DNA of 64,000 bases from Numida meleagris (lineage: Eukaryota; Chordata; Aves; Galliformes; Numididae). The translations under genes and the position numbers were made by a program. The notes below the pieces were generated by a model. That model saw only the letters and a program-made list of their open reading frames with translations, ran no database searches and was not told the DNA's origin. This document shows positions 1 through 11,794 of this stretch, in pieces (the stretch's first letter is position 1; the number at the start of each line of letters is the position of its first letter). The stretch covers positions 17,823,975-17,887,974 of the forward strand of contig NC_034415.1 of assembly GCF_002078875.1 (NCBI RefSeq). Reading direction: 5' to 3'.

Positions 1-2
1 GG

Positions 3-632
3 CTTGGGGCAGAGTGGCTGGATGGTTGTGTGGAGGAAACGGACCTGGGGGTATTAGTTGATGCTCAGCTGAGCATGAGCCAGCAGAGTGCCCAGGTGGC
101 CAAGAAGGCCAATGGCATCCTGGCTTGTATCAGAAATAGTGTTGCCAGTAGGAGTAGGGAAGTCATTCTCCCTCTGTACTCAGCCCTGGTGAGGCCCCAC
201 CTTGAGTACTGTGTCCAGTTTTGGGCCCCTCACTGCAAGAAGGACATTGAGGCCTTGGAGCGTGTTCAGAGGAGGGTGATGAAGCTGGTGAGGGGTCTGG
301 AGCACAGGCCTTATGAGGAGCGGCTGAGGAAGCTGGGATTGTTCAGTCTGGAGAAGAGGAGGCTCAGGGGAGACCTTATTGCTGTCTATAACTACCTGAA
401 GGGAGGTTGTAGTGAGCTGGGGGTCGGCCTCTTCTCTCTTGTAACTAGTAACAGGACAAGGGGGGATGGCTTCAAGTTGCGCCAGGGGAGATTTAGGCTG
501 GACATTAGGAAACATTACTTTTCTGAAAGAGTGGTCAGGCGCTGGAATGGGCTGCCCAGGGAGGTGGTTGAGTCACTGTCCCTGGAGGTGTTCAAGAAAC
601 GTTTAGATATAGCGTTGGGAGACATAGTTTAG
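3..632 (+). pseudogene. CR1 ORF2 C-terminal fragment, open to its stop
   Basis: This is the 3' end of the CR1 ORF2 polyprotein (endonuclease plus reverse transcriptase), and only the region after the catalytic palm domain is present. About 209 codons are open, from the window edge to TAG. The run begins in mid-protein: a GTG at 30 has no significance as a start, because the frame is open upstream of it and the CR1 homology (DLGVLVD, then [17 protein letters not shown]) is continuous. There is no frameshift or internal stop in this part, which suggests a relatively young insertion, although the missing 5' part cannot be judged. It is called a pseudogene because genomic CR1 copies are almost always 5'-truncated and inactive. 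Confidence 0.85.
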
Positions 633-698
633 TGGGGTTGGTGGTGGTAGGTGGATGGTTGGACTAGGTGATCTTGTAGGTCTTTTCCAGCCTAGCTC

Positions 699-725
699 AT
701 TCTATGATTCTATGATTCTATGATT
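699..725 (+). repeat. CR1 3' tail, (ATTCTATG)3
   Basis: Three perfect 8-base units plus a partial fourth mark the 3' terminus of the CR1 copy. The tail fixes the orientation and the right boundary of the element. Confidence 0.95.
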
Positions 726-2069
726 ACTTTCAGGGCAGCCCTCAGGTAAAAACAAAACGAAAAACAGAAGTAGGCAATTACTAGTGAGGGATTCCTTTCC
801 ATTATCACAGAGTGATAAATGACAATCCATAATCATGAAACCTATTTATTCTGTGTTCTGTACTAGTATTTAAGATGTTAAAAAGCAACAGTAACACAAC
901 GTGTGAATTTAGAGAGTGATTAGTCTATTCTGATGGACTGACTAAAATAAATTTTGCAGAAAAAATCATTTTTACTTAATATCAATATGAAAGAGAGCAA
1001 AGGTTACAAGGATGTTTAAAGATGTTTTTGTCCGGCAGATCTAAGTGGAACTGCTTAAGCTAATAAAAACATTCTGAGCTAAGGCTGCAGAAGAGTTTAG
1101 CGAAGTAGAAGATGTATCTGCTCTAGAGTTTGCCATGAATATTAGTATTCAGCACTACTGGACTATTTGAGGCTGTGATAAATGAGGCAAGATTTGGAAA
1201 AGTCTCTGGAATCTCTGTGTGAATCTCTGAGAATATAAAGCAGTGCTGGTCCCACAAGGAGAGAGACAAGTGCTGAGAGGAAGAATATGCTACAGTATGT
1301 GAGGAAAAGACATATTAGTTAAAGTCTTAGAAACCTAGTCTTATGTTTTTTATTTAAAGCAAATGAAATAGCTTTCAGAAAGCTAATCAGATAAAAAGAA
1401 AGGCATGAGAAAGTTTTCTCTTAATCATTCAGATGATTAAGAGATGGAAAATAAAAGTGAGATTCACAGGAATAAGCATGATCAGCAATTAGCCGTTGCA
1501 ATGCAGAAGCCTTACCTTGTCTGGCAGAGCCTGCACCAGCCCATGAATGCTCAGGAAATTTTCTTAGCTTTACCTGACTTCATTTTAATACACTGTATCT
1601 GCTCTAAAAGAACTATTAATGTCTCAAAAAATGAATTAATAGGCTCAAATATTGTATTCCCATCAGCAGTATCCATGGGCAGTAACATTTCTCCTCTTCC
1701 CAGCTCTCTGTCATCAGCTGAGGAAAAGCTGAGGCTTTATCTGATGGCAGAATTGGTTTTTTCCCAAACCCTTCGGGCAGTAGGAGAAACTGAGCACCCC
1801 GCTTGCCAGATGTGCACTGTTTTTTCCACTTGTGTCCAGACAGACAGAAAACTTGTTAGCAACACTGCCAAATTAAATATATTGAGAATTAACCTCAAGA
1901 TTAAAATCTCAATAGCTATGACATTTAATGTAGATTTTGTTAATGTGTATTAGATACTAAATAAAATATCTGATTACATTTCAAGGAGGGTGGACTCAGC
2001 CATATTACTATAATATATGAAGTGGACAAGATAGTTTGAAGAGGTTACTACACAAGAGAACTACTCTTG

Positions 2070-2091
2070 TAGAGTATTTATAGAGTATTTA
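2070..2091. repeat. 11-bp tandem duplication
   Basis: The 11-base word TAGAGTATTTA occurs twice head to tail (2070-2080 and 2081-2091). A degenerate third copy follows near 2094. It sits just left of the palindromic duplication at 2108-2150. Confidence 0.85.
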
Positions 2092-2107
2092 TTTTATAGA
2101 GTGAGAG

Positions 2108-2150
2108 CTATTCTCCACTATTGTGAGAATTCTCACTATTGTGAGAATAG
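2108..2150. repeat. Palindromic 18/19-bp tandem duplication
   Basis: Two near-identical units, 2111-2129 (19 bases) and 2130-2147 (18 bases), lie head to tail and differ by about one inserted base. Each unit contains a hairpin-like word; in the second it is ATTCTCAC-TATT-GTGAGAAT. The junction forms a perfect 14-base palindrome at 2123-2136, and outer arms CTATTCTC (2108-2115) and GAGAATAG (2143-2150) are complementary. The block can therefore fold as one large or two small hairpins. Confidence 0.85.
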
Positions 2151-2722
2151 CACATCAATAAAAAGTCTTAGTTTTATTACTGGGTGTAATTGGGCGTCAG
2201 AATAAAATCTAATATGCTGTAATACAAGCATTTCTGCATAATTTGACATATGTTATGACAGAAATAAATATATTTTTTCTCTCACCTTTGTTATCCAATC
2301 AGCAAAATCCTGCTTCTAACCAATGAGACCAAAATTGGACATAGTCATTTCCTGTAGGAGGTTGTTGCACGTTGATGATACTTTGAAATATATTTTTAGA
2401 TGGAACAGATCTAAGAGAAGAAGTTGGATACAATTAAGGGACCTGGGTATCTTTCTTGGCAATTTATCAGCTGTTCCAAATGGAAATATTTCCTAAGAGT
2501 CTGCAAATGAAACCATCCCAATTACAGGATGCCAGTTACATATTAAGGATAAAAGTGCATAGTAATGAGCATGATGAATAGAAAGGGAATTTATTATCTG
2601 TCTTTTTTATTTTAGCTCTCAAAAGACGTAAAATTTTGGATCAAATGAACTGTTTCACTAATCAGTATAATTAATAAATTTATCTAGCAGTCTATGTCTT
2701 ATTTAAAAGGTGTTTTTTTATT

Positions 2723-2742
2723 CAAACAAACAAACAAAAAAA
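2723..2742. repeat. (CAAA)n simple repeat
   Basis: A short run of CAAA units ends in seven A residues. It is a microsatellite with no adjoining mobile element that I can recognise. Confidence 0.85.
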
Positions 2743-2797
2743 TCCCTGAAAGCTATGAAAAGAAGACTGTATTTCTCTGAGTAGAAAGCAAAATATG

Positions 2798-2845
2798 CAT
2801 ATTTATTTCAGTATTGTGATACATATTTATTTCAGTGTTGTGATA
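2798..2845. repeat. 24-bp tandem duplication
   Basis: Two adjacent 24-base copies (2798-2821 and 2822-2845) start CATATTTATTTCAGT and end TTGTGATA. They differ at a single position (A versus G). This is a local duplication, probably by replication slippage. Confidence 0.9.
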
Positions 2846-4231
2846 GCATGGAGAAACTTGATTCAAGTAACCCACTGTGCTAGGGATGTAAAGTGACACT
2901 TGAGATAAAAGAGAATAACCATAAAGAATAAAAGTAAAGTCTCCAGAAGAAAGAATATATATGTGTTTCTCTGTTTAAGGGTTTCAGAGGAAAAATACTA
3001 AAATATGAAGACTGATAGACAATATCTGCTTTCATAGTTGTGGTTTCACCAGAACAAAATAGAAATAGAAAAGAATGTGGAATTAGTTAAAAAGCCTCAA
3101 CAGTACTTTCCAGTAATGAAGGTGTTTTTCTGCACCTACAATAGGAACAATTTCTACTTGCATCAGCCAAATGCTACAGCCTGTATAACCAACAAAGTGA
3201 CAGTGTATATTATGAGTAGTTTGGTTAAAATAAGAAGTGATCTGAGCCTTTAGCCAACCTTCAAACCAAATTGAACTCAAACCTTTGACATTTCAGCTAC
3301 ATTGTCTCCTGCCTCATCCTACATTTCTCATGGTATAGTGGCAAGCTGAAATGCCCAGAGGTCTGATAGTCAAAAAGGGCAGCAATAGGCACCTTGCCAC
3401 TTCCTGCTGGACTATGGATTTGTCAGAGAAAGTTAGAGCTGTAGGAGGGGGCATTTTCTCCTTCAAGGCATATATTATTGGTAAGGAGAGGGCAGGCCCT
3501 TTCTCCTGATGCATGATAACCTCCAAAGAGAGCGCTGATGATAGATGACTGTCAGACTTCCCTGAAAGAATGTTGCTATGCCCTAAAGAAAGAATAATAC
3601 CACGATCACCCCAAATTCATGAAAAGTTCATTTAGTTTGGATGTGATAAACCTCATAAAGATTCCACTAATAAAGATATCACAGTATTTTCAATATTCAA
3701 TTAGATCTCACTGGAGGAAAATTGGTGAAATGTTGCACAATAATTTCTCCCTGGATTAAAAATATTTAGCCATTAAATTTCCCAAAGAAAACAACAACAT
3801 TTTTAGTTGGATCTATCAAAATGGAATCAGATCTGTAGCTTGCAGTAAGGTAACTTTTTAAGCTCATAAGTATTGACTGGAAGGATACCAGGTATTCTGT
3901 GATTAAAAGTGTATTAATCATTTAGTGAAGATTATTGAATGATTCAAAAAGAATTGTCTGTTTATATCATTGATGCCAGTATGATTAATGCAAATTTCCT
4001 GCTAGATTTAAGAGGAGAGAATTAGAGATATAACTACAAGAACCTTCTTGATCCACAGTTAGTACATCAATAGCTGTTGCATCCTCTAGCTAACTGAGTG
4101 TGGAAAGGTTGCGTGGAAAATTAAAGTGCTTTAGTAATATCTGGGTTCTTTTCACCACAATAATAGAGTTTAAATAAATCTTTAAGGATATGACAGATGA
4201 GAAGGCTTTAATATCTGTGATATGCACATGA

Positions 4232-4244
4232 ACACACACACACA
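4232..4244. repeat. (CA)n microsatellite, short
   Basis: About six CA units in an AT-rich context. It is too short to be highly mutable. Confidence 0.8.
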
Positions 4245-5029
4245 TCATTTTTCTAAACGGAAGAATTTATAAGGTCCATACTGATTTGATATACTACATG
4301 TCTTAGATGCTATCATGGAATCATTAGGATGCTTGGATGTGAAAAAGGAAAGTTTTTATCTTTGAAAGAGCTTTGTATTTAACCACTAACAACAAAAACT
4401 GTTCTTTAAACCAACAGAATGTCAGCATACACCCACAGAGGAACAACTAGAAATTGAAGGCGGATCTGCGAGAAGCATCTATTCTTACATGCTGATTAAG
4501 TTCAGATTCAAAGTCTTTTTCTCATACTTCCCGAGTGAGAATTTTAGAACAAAGTGGCAGCTAAATTATGTGACAGAAAGTCAAAATCTGAATTCTGCTT
4601 CTATCATCAATCTTCTTGTGCATGTTAAAGCGAAAAGTTTAACAACTTGTGTCTCTTTCTGATAACCTCTAACAAGAAGTTTGTAAAGCACTTGATGCAC
4701 AAAAATAGCTTGCTGATACATATAAAAGATTTTGAAATTTCAGCAAGAAGCCCTTGTAGAAGTACAAAGTATTGGTGGCAATATGAAATATTAAGGAGAG
4801 TCACTTCCCTAGTGAAGTGGCAAAATTTCTGATGATTAAACACTTAATTTTTCTGTGAGGATTAGGCTCATTACAAGAATAAATTATAGGCTTATTATTA
4901 TAAACACAATTTAAACTTTACCTTTTATCTACATTACAATGTTTTCATGCAGAAAGTTTAGCATTCTTACTGAATAAAGGAATAAAAATTAACCCAAAGA
5001 CATGACTACTGGTATGGAAACCGTTAGGT

Positions 5030-5345
5030 CACAGCCTGAACCAGTAACTGAGCAAAGGGTGAAGGGGCATGGCCAGCCCTAGGAACACAGGCGTGAGCAA
5101 TTCACCTGAGCATTGGAAGGGATGGACTCAGGGTCCACCCCCCAACCTCATTTAAGGGCTGACAGCCAAAGGGGAAGAATCTCTACTTGGACATTGCCTC
5201 CTTTCAGATTTTCTGGGGAGTCCTCATCCTTGGAAAGCGTAAGTTATTCCTTTTTTATTACTGAATTGTGTCTGCAATCTTTCTTGAGTGGTCTGAAACT
5301 AATTAAAGGTCACTGTATCAACTGCTGTCTGTCCTTATGCTGATG
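5030..5345 (+). other. GC-richer segment ending near a strong splice donor; possible old LTR or first exon
   Basis: The composition changes from AT-rich to clearly GC-richer between about 5030 and 5240. A TATA-like word (CATTTAAGG) lies near 5150. A polypyrimidine-plus-AG acceptor-like site ends at 5207. A near-consensus donor, AAGCGTAAGT, has its GT at 5239-5240. A 76-codon plus-strand frame at 5113-5343 runs straight through the donor and has no recognisable domain. Either an old repeat, such as a solo LTR, or the first exon of a non-coding RNA would explain this. I cannot name a family, and chance is possible. Confidence 0.25.
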
Positions 5346-7343
5346 AAAGCATTGTCTTATATGCGTTGTTGCTTCTCTGTGCTTTCTTCTGGATTACATT
5401 TGTACGTATTTCTTCTGAAATGCAGTTATTAATAACTTTTATTTATTGATAAAATAAGTATTGATTTATTTCTGAAATTTAGTTTATTTCACATTAGTGC
5501 TAGCATCAAACAAGATAATAGGATACTATTGCTGTTACTGAAAGCAAAACATAGGATTATGCCCGCTTATTATCTGGAGCAGCCATGCATGCTAAGTTTC
5601 AGCTAGTCCTCTACAGCAAGTAATAGTCATATATTAAATCTGACATGCAGTCCAGTTACAAAAGAAAGTTACTTCAGTCCTATTTCCTAAAGAACTATGG
5701 TCTGTGCTATCACAATATCTTTTTGCCTGTATTTCCACCTTATTGCCTACATTGCTGCTTTATTCCACTCAAAAATTTTTGACCCCCTTTAGCTTTTGAC
5801 AAATGTAGTCAATATCAGATGACCATGAAAAGTGAGGGAGAGATTCTCAATAGGCCTCATGATTGCCCCAGCTGGGGGGACAGTGGTCTTGCATAACAGT
5901 AGACACTGTTTTCTGGCAGGAAGACAGAAAGATCTCTTCTGTTTTTGCTCTTAGCTTTCCTAACCGGAATACTCAAAAGAGTAAGAAATGATTCTACTAA
6001 CTCAGGTGCTTAAGGTGTTTTTTTTCCTCATATTTTCTATCAGCTCTCTTTCTAGATGCAGATATGCCACTTTCTCTAGCTCTCTGACATTTATAGTAAC
6101 TTTGAAATAATGGGAAAGTAATAAATGTATATTTTAAATGTTAATATTTAAGACACTGCAGAGGCAAGGTACAATATTACACTAAGTAGTACCCTTGCTG
6201 ACATAAATTCACACGTTAAGGAGGTTATGGCTTCCGGAGTTGCTTTTTTCCACCACATTCCAAAAATCATCATTTGCAGAAACTGTGCTGCAACAATTAG
6301 CATATGGGAGATTTCTCTATCCTCTAGCAGTCTCAGGGAGCATGGAAGCATTTATTACATGCTGTAAAATATGATATTAGCAAATTAATTTTATCTATGG
6401 AACTGTAACCCCCCCAAAATCTACTTAGTACAGACATAGGATCAATATTTTGATACAAAAATAATTCCATTCCCAGCACCGGTTCAGCATTTTAATGATT
6501 GTTATGTAAGAGATAAATAACAGAACTGTTTTAGATTGTTTATTTGTGTGTTCTGATTTCAGTGAAAATACTTTCTCATATCTTTTTTTCTGATAGAAAA
6601 CTGTTGTGCAATGTGCAGTGCAAAGGGTCAACTTAAATTAAAAAATAAGACATGTGACAAATATTCTGTATTTCAACCAGTGTTTCAAGAGAGATGAAGC
6701 TCTCTCACCGTAAGCCCTGAATTTGAACTGAAGACAAAAACTCCAATTACTGTGTATGACTCTGGCATTATTTCATTTCTTCTAATGTTCTTCCGCAGCA
6801 TTTTGTTGTGACAGGAAGGTATCATAGGGGTCAGCACTTTGGTTAGCTCAAGATGATTCAAATGACTCCTGGGTGTCTGTATATGAGAAAAGAGCTACCC
6901 AAAAATTCTTTTGAAAACCTTTCTTAATGAAATAGTAAAATTATATCCCTTTATATTAAACATGGGAAAATGTCACAAAGAATTTACTGTTATCAAAATG
7001 TGCAGTAAATCTTCTCATTTTCTCACTTAAACATTCGTATATTTTAGGAAATTAAATTAATCAAATGTTCATTAGCAGTAATAATTAATTATAGCAAAGG
7101 TCATCAAACATAATGTGTTACCAAATGATCGCCATGTTGTTCTTTTGACAGGGTTGTCAGAGCACAAATGTTCATGCATTTTTATGCAAACACTTCACAA
7201 GCATGTGACATACTAACTACAATTCTACATTTACAACTTGGTAACTAAAGATGCACTAAATATTACTTAAATATATTTTAATGTTATTGATTTTATAATT
7301 TTGGATTATAAATGCATATCTAAATACTGTGTAGTTTAGATTT

Positions 7344-7363
7344 ATAAGCAAAAATTTGCTTAT
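7344..7363. repeat. 9-bp-arm inverted repeat
   Basis: ATAAGCAAA and its exact reverse complement TTTGCTTAT are separated by AA. It could be a dimeric binding site or simply an AT-rich palindrome. Its function is unknown. Confidence 0.75.
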
Positions 7364-10300
7364 TTTCAATATTTCTAAATATAGCCTACAAATTGTCCAC
7401 AGAGAAGTCATTTTTTTATAAATTTAACAGTAAATTGTAAATCACTTATTTTCATCAAGTCTGCATATTTTAGCAGGAGTGACATGATGTGAAATTTTTA
7501 CTTTCTGGAAAAGAACAGCTTTGTATTTGGGACATAAGGCTTTGGGGAAGAATATTCAGTTACTTTGCCACAGGTTTCCTATGGCTTTGGGTCTCCTTTT
7601 CTGGCTAGGGTTCATTCCTTTGTTTATAAAACAGTGGTAAGAGCTTCCTTTCTGAAATATTGTTTGCTTTATTCATTTACATTTTGGGGTTGGGGGGAGA
7701 TATCATTACATTTTTCTCCAAGGCTTAGCAAAATGAGGCCATGTTCTTGGTTGAAGTTTTTAGATACTGCAATGCTATGTAGTAATAACACAATTATTAC
7801 TGTTCTGACAAAACTGTTAATTTAATTGCTCTTTCTGATTCTTGAAAGCACTGTTGGCTCTTGAGCATTCTGTGTTCAAATTTCACCCACCTCTGTTCAG
7901 GTGGATGAAAACAGAACAGTGATTTCAAAATAAATGCCTGCTAAAACGGCAGGAGGTTGCTGGTCTTCCATCTCTCAAGTGCTTGATAATGATATGTCCA
8001 TATGTTTCTCTTGAATGTCCCACACGTGCAGGCAAAGTCTTGGTTATCTTTGAGTTATTCAAGAATATTTATCAATGCTGTATTAGAATTTGTCAGTGAT
8101 GTTGGGATATAATGACAGTACATAATGCAGCTCTCAGAAGTGTGCATGAGTAATTAGTGGCAACTAATAACCTGAGAAACAACAGAACAGTTTTTCTGGA
8201 CCTTCTTCAATTGCACATGAGAGATGAACATCCCTGAGACACTACAGAAATGTTCCATTAAGACACATAGGTCCACACAAAATTACCAGGAGACAAAAAG
8301 AGCTGGGCATAGCCATGGGCTCATAACCAAAGTGACTGGCCTTAGTTGGGTTAATCTGTTTTGTGGTTTTTTGAGTCAAATCTTTGTGGACTTGGAGCTG
8401 GGAAACCCCGCGTAGCTAACTTTCCTGCAGTATTTGTTGAAAGCCAGCCAAAGAAAGCTGCATTTATTTGGCTTAAACCTGTACTGCTCCTTCACAGTAC
8501 ACTGACAGGTTCATTTGTACTGGCGCATTCTGGCACTGTTAAGTCTGGGAACTTAATATGAGATTCCCTTAGCTCACCCTCCCAGAGGCAAAGATACATT
8601 ATGGCTCTTCAGCAAACATTTCGTTGTATCAGAAAATGTTGCAATACCAGACACAACATGGAAAAATCAGACTAGGGTGCTATGTTTTCTTGCTTTTGTT
8701 GGTATGAGTCAGAGCTGTTAATTGAGCAGGTTTTTTGGGGGATGTTTTACAGTTCTGCAATGTTGTTTTACATCTTGGAGTCAGCATATTGAAGCACCTG
8801 CCAAGAATAACAATTAGTTACTTAGCCTGTCCAGTTCTTATTGGAACTGAAATGTTAGATCAGTTTTTCAAGCAATTGTGACAACATATCTATTAAAGTC
8901 TGGGTCTGGTTCAGTAAAAAGGGTCACAGCCATCTGCTTTAAGTCATCTTGCTATGTCTTTCCCATTTTATTACTCTTCTTGTATCATCCCATTGTCAAC
9001 ACTGAACAAGCCAGCAGACTTCAGGTGTGCTCTCAGGAAATCTGCCCACTTTCACTCACCGCAGTGACAGCATGCAAGGACAAATCTGTTTAATTTTTAA
9101 AGGGTTCAATGAAAACTCATGACAAGAATTTTATAAAAAAAAAAACCAGTCATTCCTTTAAAATGATCTCAGAAAAAAACTGCCAGTTCTAGAGATTTCA
9201 AAGGGGGGATGTTGCTCACAAATTGGATGCTGTTCTTCTCAGGTTATCAGTCAGAAGTCTATTCTTTCACTCTGGCATGAGAATTTAACACTGTTAATTG
9301 CTATCATCTTTCATTAGGATTTTTCTGTCAGCATGTGTTGTGCAGCAACCGTATAGACCAACTGTGTTTCTAGTCTGAAATGGTAAAAATGAGACAAATA
9401 TTAACTCTTTTCAAAGGATTTCAATTTTTGCTTAGAAATTGGGAAGAGAAAGGAAAACTGAGGGATCAGGAAGGAAACTGAAAAGAGTAGATTCCAGATA
9501 TGTACATTTGTATGAGATGGTCTAAGACCTTCCTTTTATCCATTTTACAGACTCTGATAAGGAAGTGTCTTGTGCAATAATGGAGATTCAACTATCTCAG
9601 CTGTAGAGTGAGCCTAGTTAGTTCAGCTTTTCAGATATATATATGTAAAAAACATCTACGCAAGACTAAAAGCACTTGTTTTATTTGGTCTTATCCTGCC
9701 TAACAAGTAGGAGTTCATAAATTTTGCAGAGTGGAAGCAGAGTTAAATGTAGCTGTATATCACTTTCTTCTGGTTGAAGACAACCTTCTTTACTCCCTCT
9801 GAGCAGGAAGCCCTGTGTTGCTGAGTAACTCTTTTGATGTATTTCAGGAGCATCTGGTTGCCTATTACTGGCTGAAGATAATGATCAGTTACATTTTCAC
9901 CTGTTTCTCTTCCATATCCCTGAAGTTTCTGGCTTGCCCAATTAACAGGCTTTGCCTGGGCTCCCATAGGCAGAGGATAAAGAAGCAGTCCTATCACTGG
10001 GGAATTAACACTTAAGTCACCTGTTTCTTCAAGCTGCATCTTGGCTCGCTGTAGGTTATTAAAAAGGATCATTTCCTCCCTTTGTTCTGATTATAGAAAT
10101 ATCATATTTGATCACCAAGCATCCTAGTGAGAAAATCTTGTGGACTCATGTAAGAGGGCAGAGAAAGCAAAATGGGAAGAGATAAAGAAATACTACAGAA
10201 GAAGAGACTAACCAACCTGTACCCTAACTGTGCTAAAATCTGTAATACAGTACATGTGTTCCCAAAAATGACCTCCCAAGATATTTTTTTAGGGTTCCTT

Positions 10301-11744
10301 TATGTGTCTCTGGAGGAAAACACAATTTCTTTTAGTAGGTAACAGTGACTTGTGTAAGGAAGCAAAACCAAGTATGGATGAGAAATAATACAAAGTTCAC
10401 TTCCAGTACTTCCAGCCTATTACCACAGACCAAACTTCTGGCACGGGCTTCTTTCACTTAAAATTGAGCATATCAGGATAAACTTTAATATCCTAAATCA
10501 TATTTTTACATGTGATGCATTGATGTCAGTGGATACCAACCACTGTGTTGGTGAAACATAAAAACTTGTAAGTGCCCAATAACTTCTGAAGATCACTCCC
10601 TCCCTAATCCCCTCCCAGAAACCATGGATTATACGTTATCATTGTTGCTGAAAGTATTTCAGATCTGCAGGCTGGAGTTTTTTTGAGCATAGTTCAACAC
10701 TATTTGTTTTGTGCAATGACAGATTTTGTAAACAGCTCTCTGCTTCTAACAAATGAGTTAAACTCTTAATGAGTATTGCAGTAATGAATCCAAAGAGAAG
10801 AGTGTATCTTATTTCTATTGTTACCAAATTAAGAGCATCATCAAAAAAGCAGTTAAGTAATGTATATTAAAACTTCAATTATTATAATAAATTACTTCCA
10901 TTTGATGGCAAACATAGAGAGCATAAAGAAACCATCATAAGCTCTAGAGACAATCCTCACAAAGACAGGTGCAGGTAATGAAAGGTATGCCAAATTTGTA
11001 ATTCAAGGAAAACAAGATACAAATTTCTGTGAGAATAAGTTTTATGGGAGGATTAGTAGGTGATAAAAGGTGGGTGTGGGGAGAACATGAATTGCTTCAT
11101 TTTAGCTTCAAAAACAGTGTTATGAATATAATAATGCAGTAACAAAGAAGAATGAAGGAAGAATAAAAAGAGTTTTATTGTGTGATTGTTAACAAAGTTT
11201 TGTGGGACCTCAAACAGAAAGTGATCTTGAATTTGATTTTGTGAAGAAAAAAAATTAAAAGGAAATTGATAAGATTCAGAGAATTATTTGACATAGTTGA
11301 AGTAGAATTGATGGAGATAATTTTATCATTGGTGTTCTAGACACTTCCAGGAAAAGGGTGATGGGAGGACAGAGAAGGCTAATGGAGAAGGTTTTATTAA
11401 ATTATATCTGTCAAGTGGGAGAACACAGAAGAGAACCAAATTCTCAGTAGCTGGCATTCTGAGATGAGAATGAGGGTTGCTGATACTGGACAAGGAAAAA
11501 TCCCAAAATTAGTCAAGATTGTTTATCACAGTTTTGACAAGGTCTAAGATTTTTCTTTCTAGAGGAGTTCAGCTGAGGAAGAACATACATTAGGTGCATT
11601 CACTAATATCTGCACAGTTAATGAAAATGGTGTGTTTCCTAGAAAGGCTTTGTAGGAATGTACATAGCACCAGATCACTCTTTCCCTTGAGAAAGGAAGA
11701 TTTAGCACAGAGGCAAATCCTGTGTAGCAGGATTAATCTTTCAG

Positions 11745-11794
11745 GTTTTCTTTCTTTTTTCTTTTTTTCCTTTATTTTCTTTTTCTTTTTTCCC
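11745..11794 (+). repeat. Polypyrimidine (T/C) tract
   Basis: About 50 bases of nearly pure T and C on the plus strand, interrupted by a single A. It keeps an overlapping frame open by lacking purines, so that frame is not evidence of a gene. Confidence 0.85.

Larger units (their letters stand above)
1..725 (+). mobile_element. CR1 LINE, 3' portion, enters from left edge
   Basis: Non-LTR retrotransposon of the chicken-repeat-1 (CR1) type. The translated segment carries the hallmark CR1 ORF2 C-terminal words, including [44 protein letters not shown] and GRFRLDIRK. These lie downstream of the catalytic part of the reverse transcriptase, so catalytic residues are not expected here. A TAG stop at 630-632 is followed by about 65 bases of 3' UTR and a tail at 699-725 made of three ATTCTATG units plus ATT. 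CR1 elements typically end in such short repeats instead of poly(A). The reading frame stays open back to base 3, so the element continues outside the window. It is the least damaged copy here and belongs to the same subfamily as the minus-strand copy at 38561-39093. Confidence 0.96.
726..5029. other. AT-rich non-coding stretch, no gene recognised
   Basis: No recognisable gene, RNA gene or transposon is visible in this 4.3 kb. The longest open frame is 169 codons on the plus strand at 1444-1953. It has no motif I recognise and no CR1 similarity, and it is discussed as a finding because it is somewhat longer than chance would usually give. Small tandem duplications at 2070-2147 and 2798-2845, a (CAAA)n tract at 2723-2742 and a short (CA)n at 4232-4244 are listed separately. 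Confidence 0.6.

Noticed and set aside
180..515. Minus-strand 111-codon frame opposite the CR1 at the left edge
   Set aside because: It is the antisense shadow of the CR1 ORF2 coding strand and has no independent evidence.
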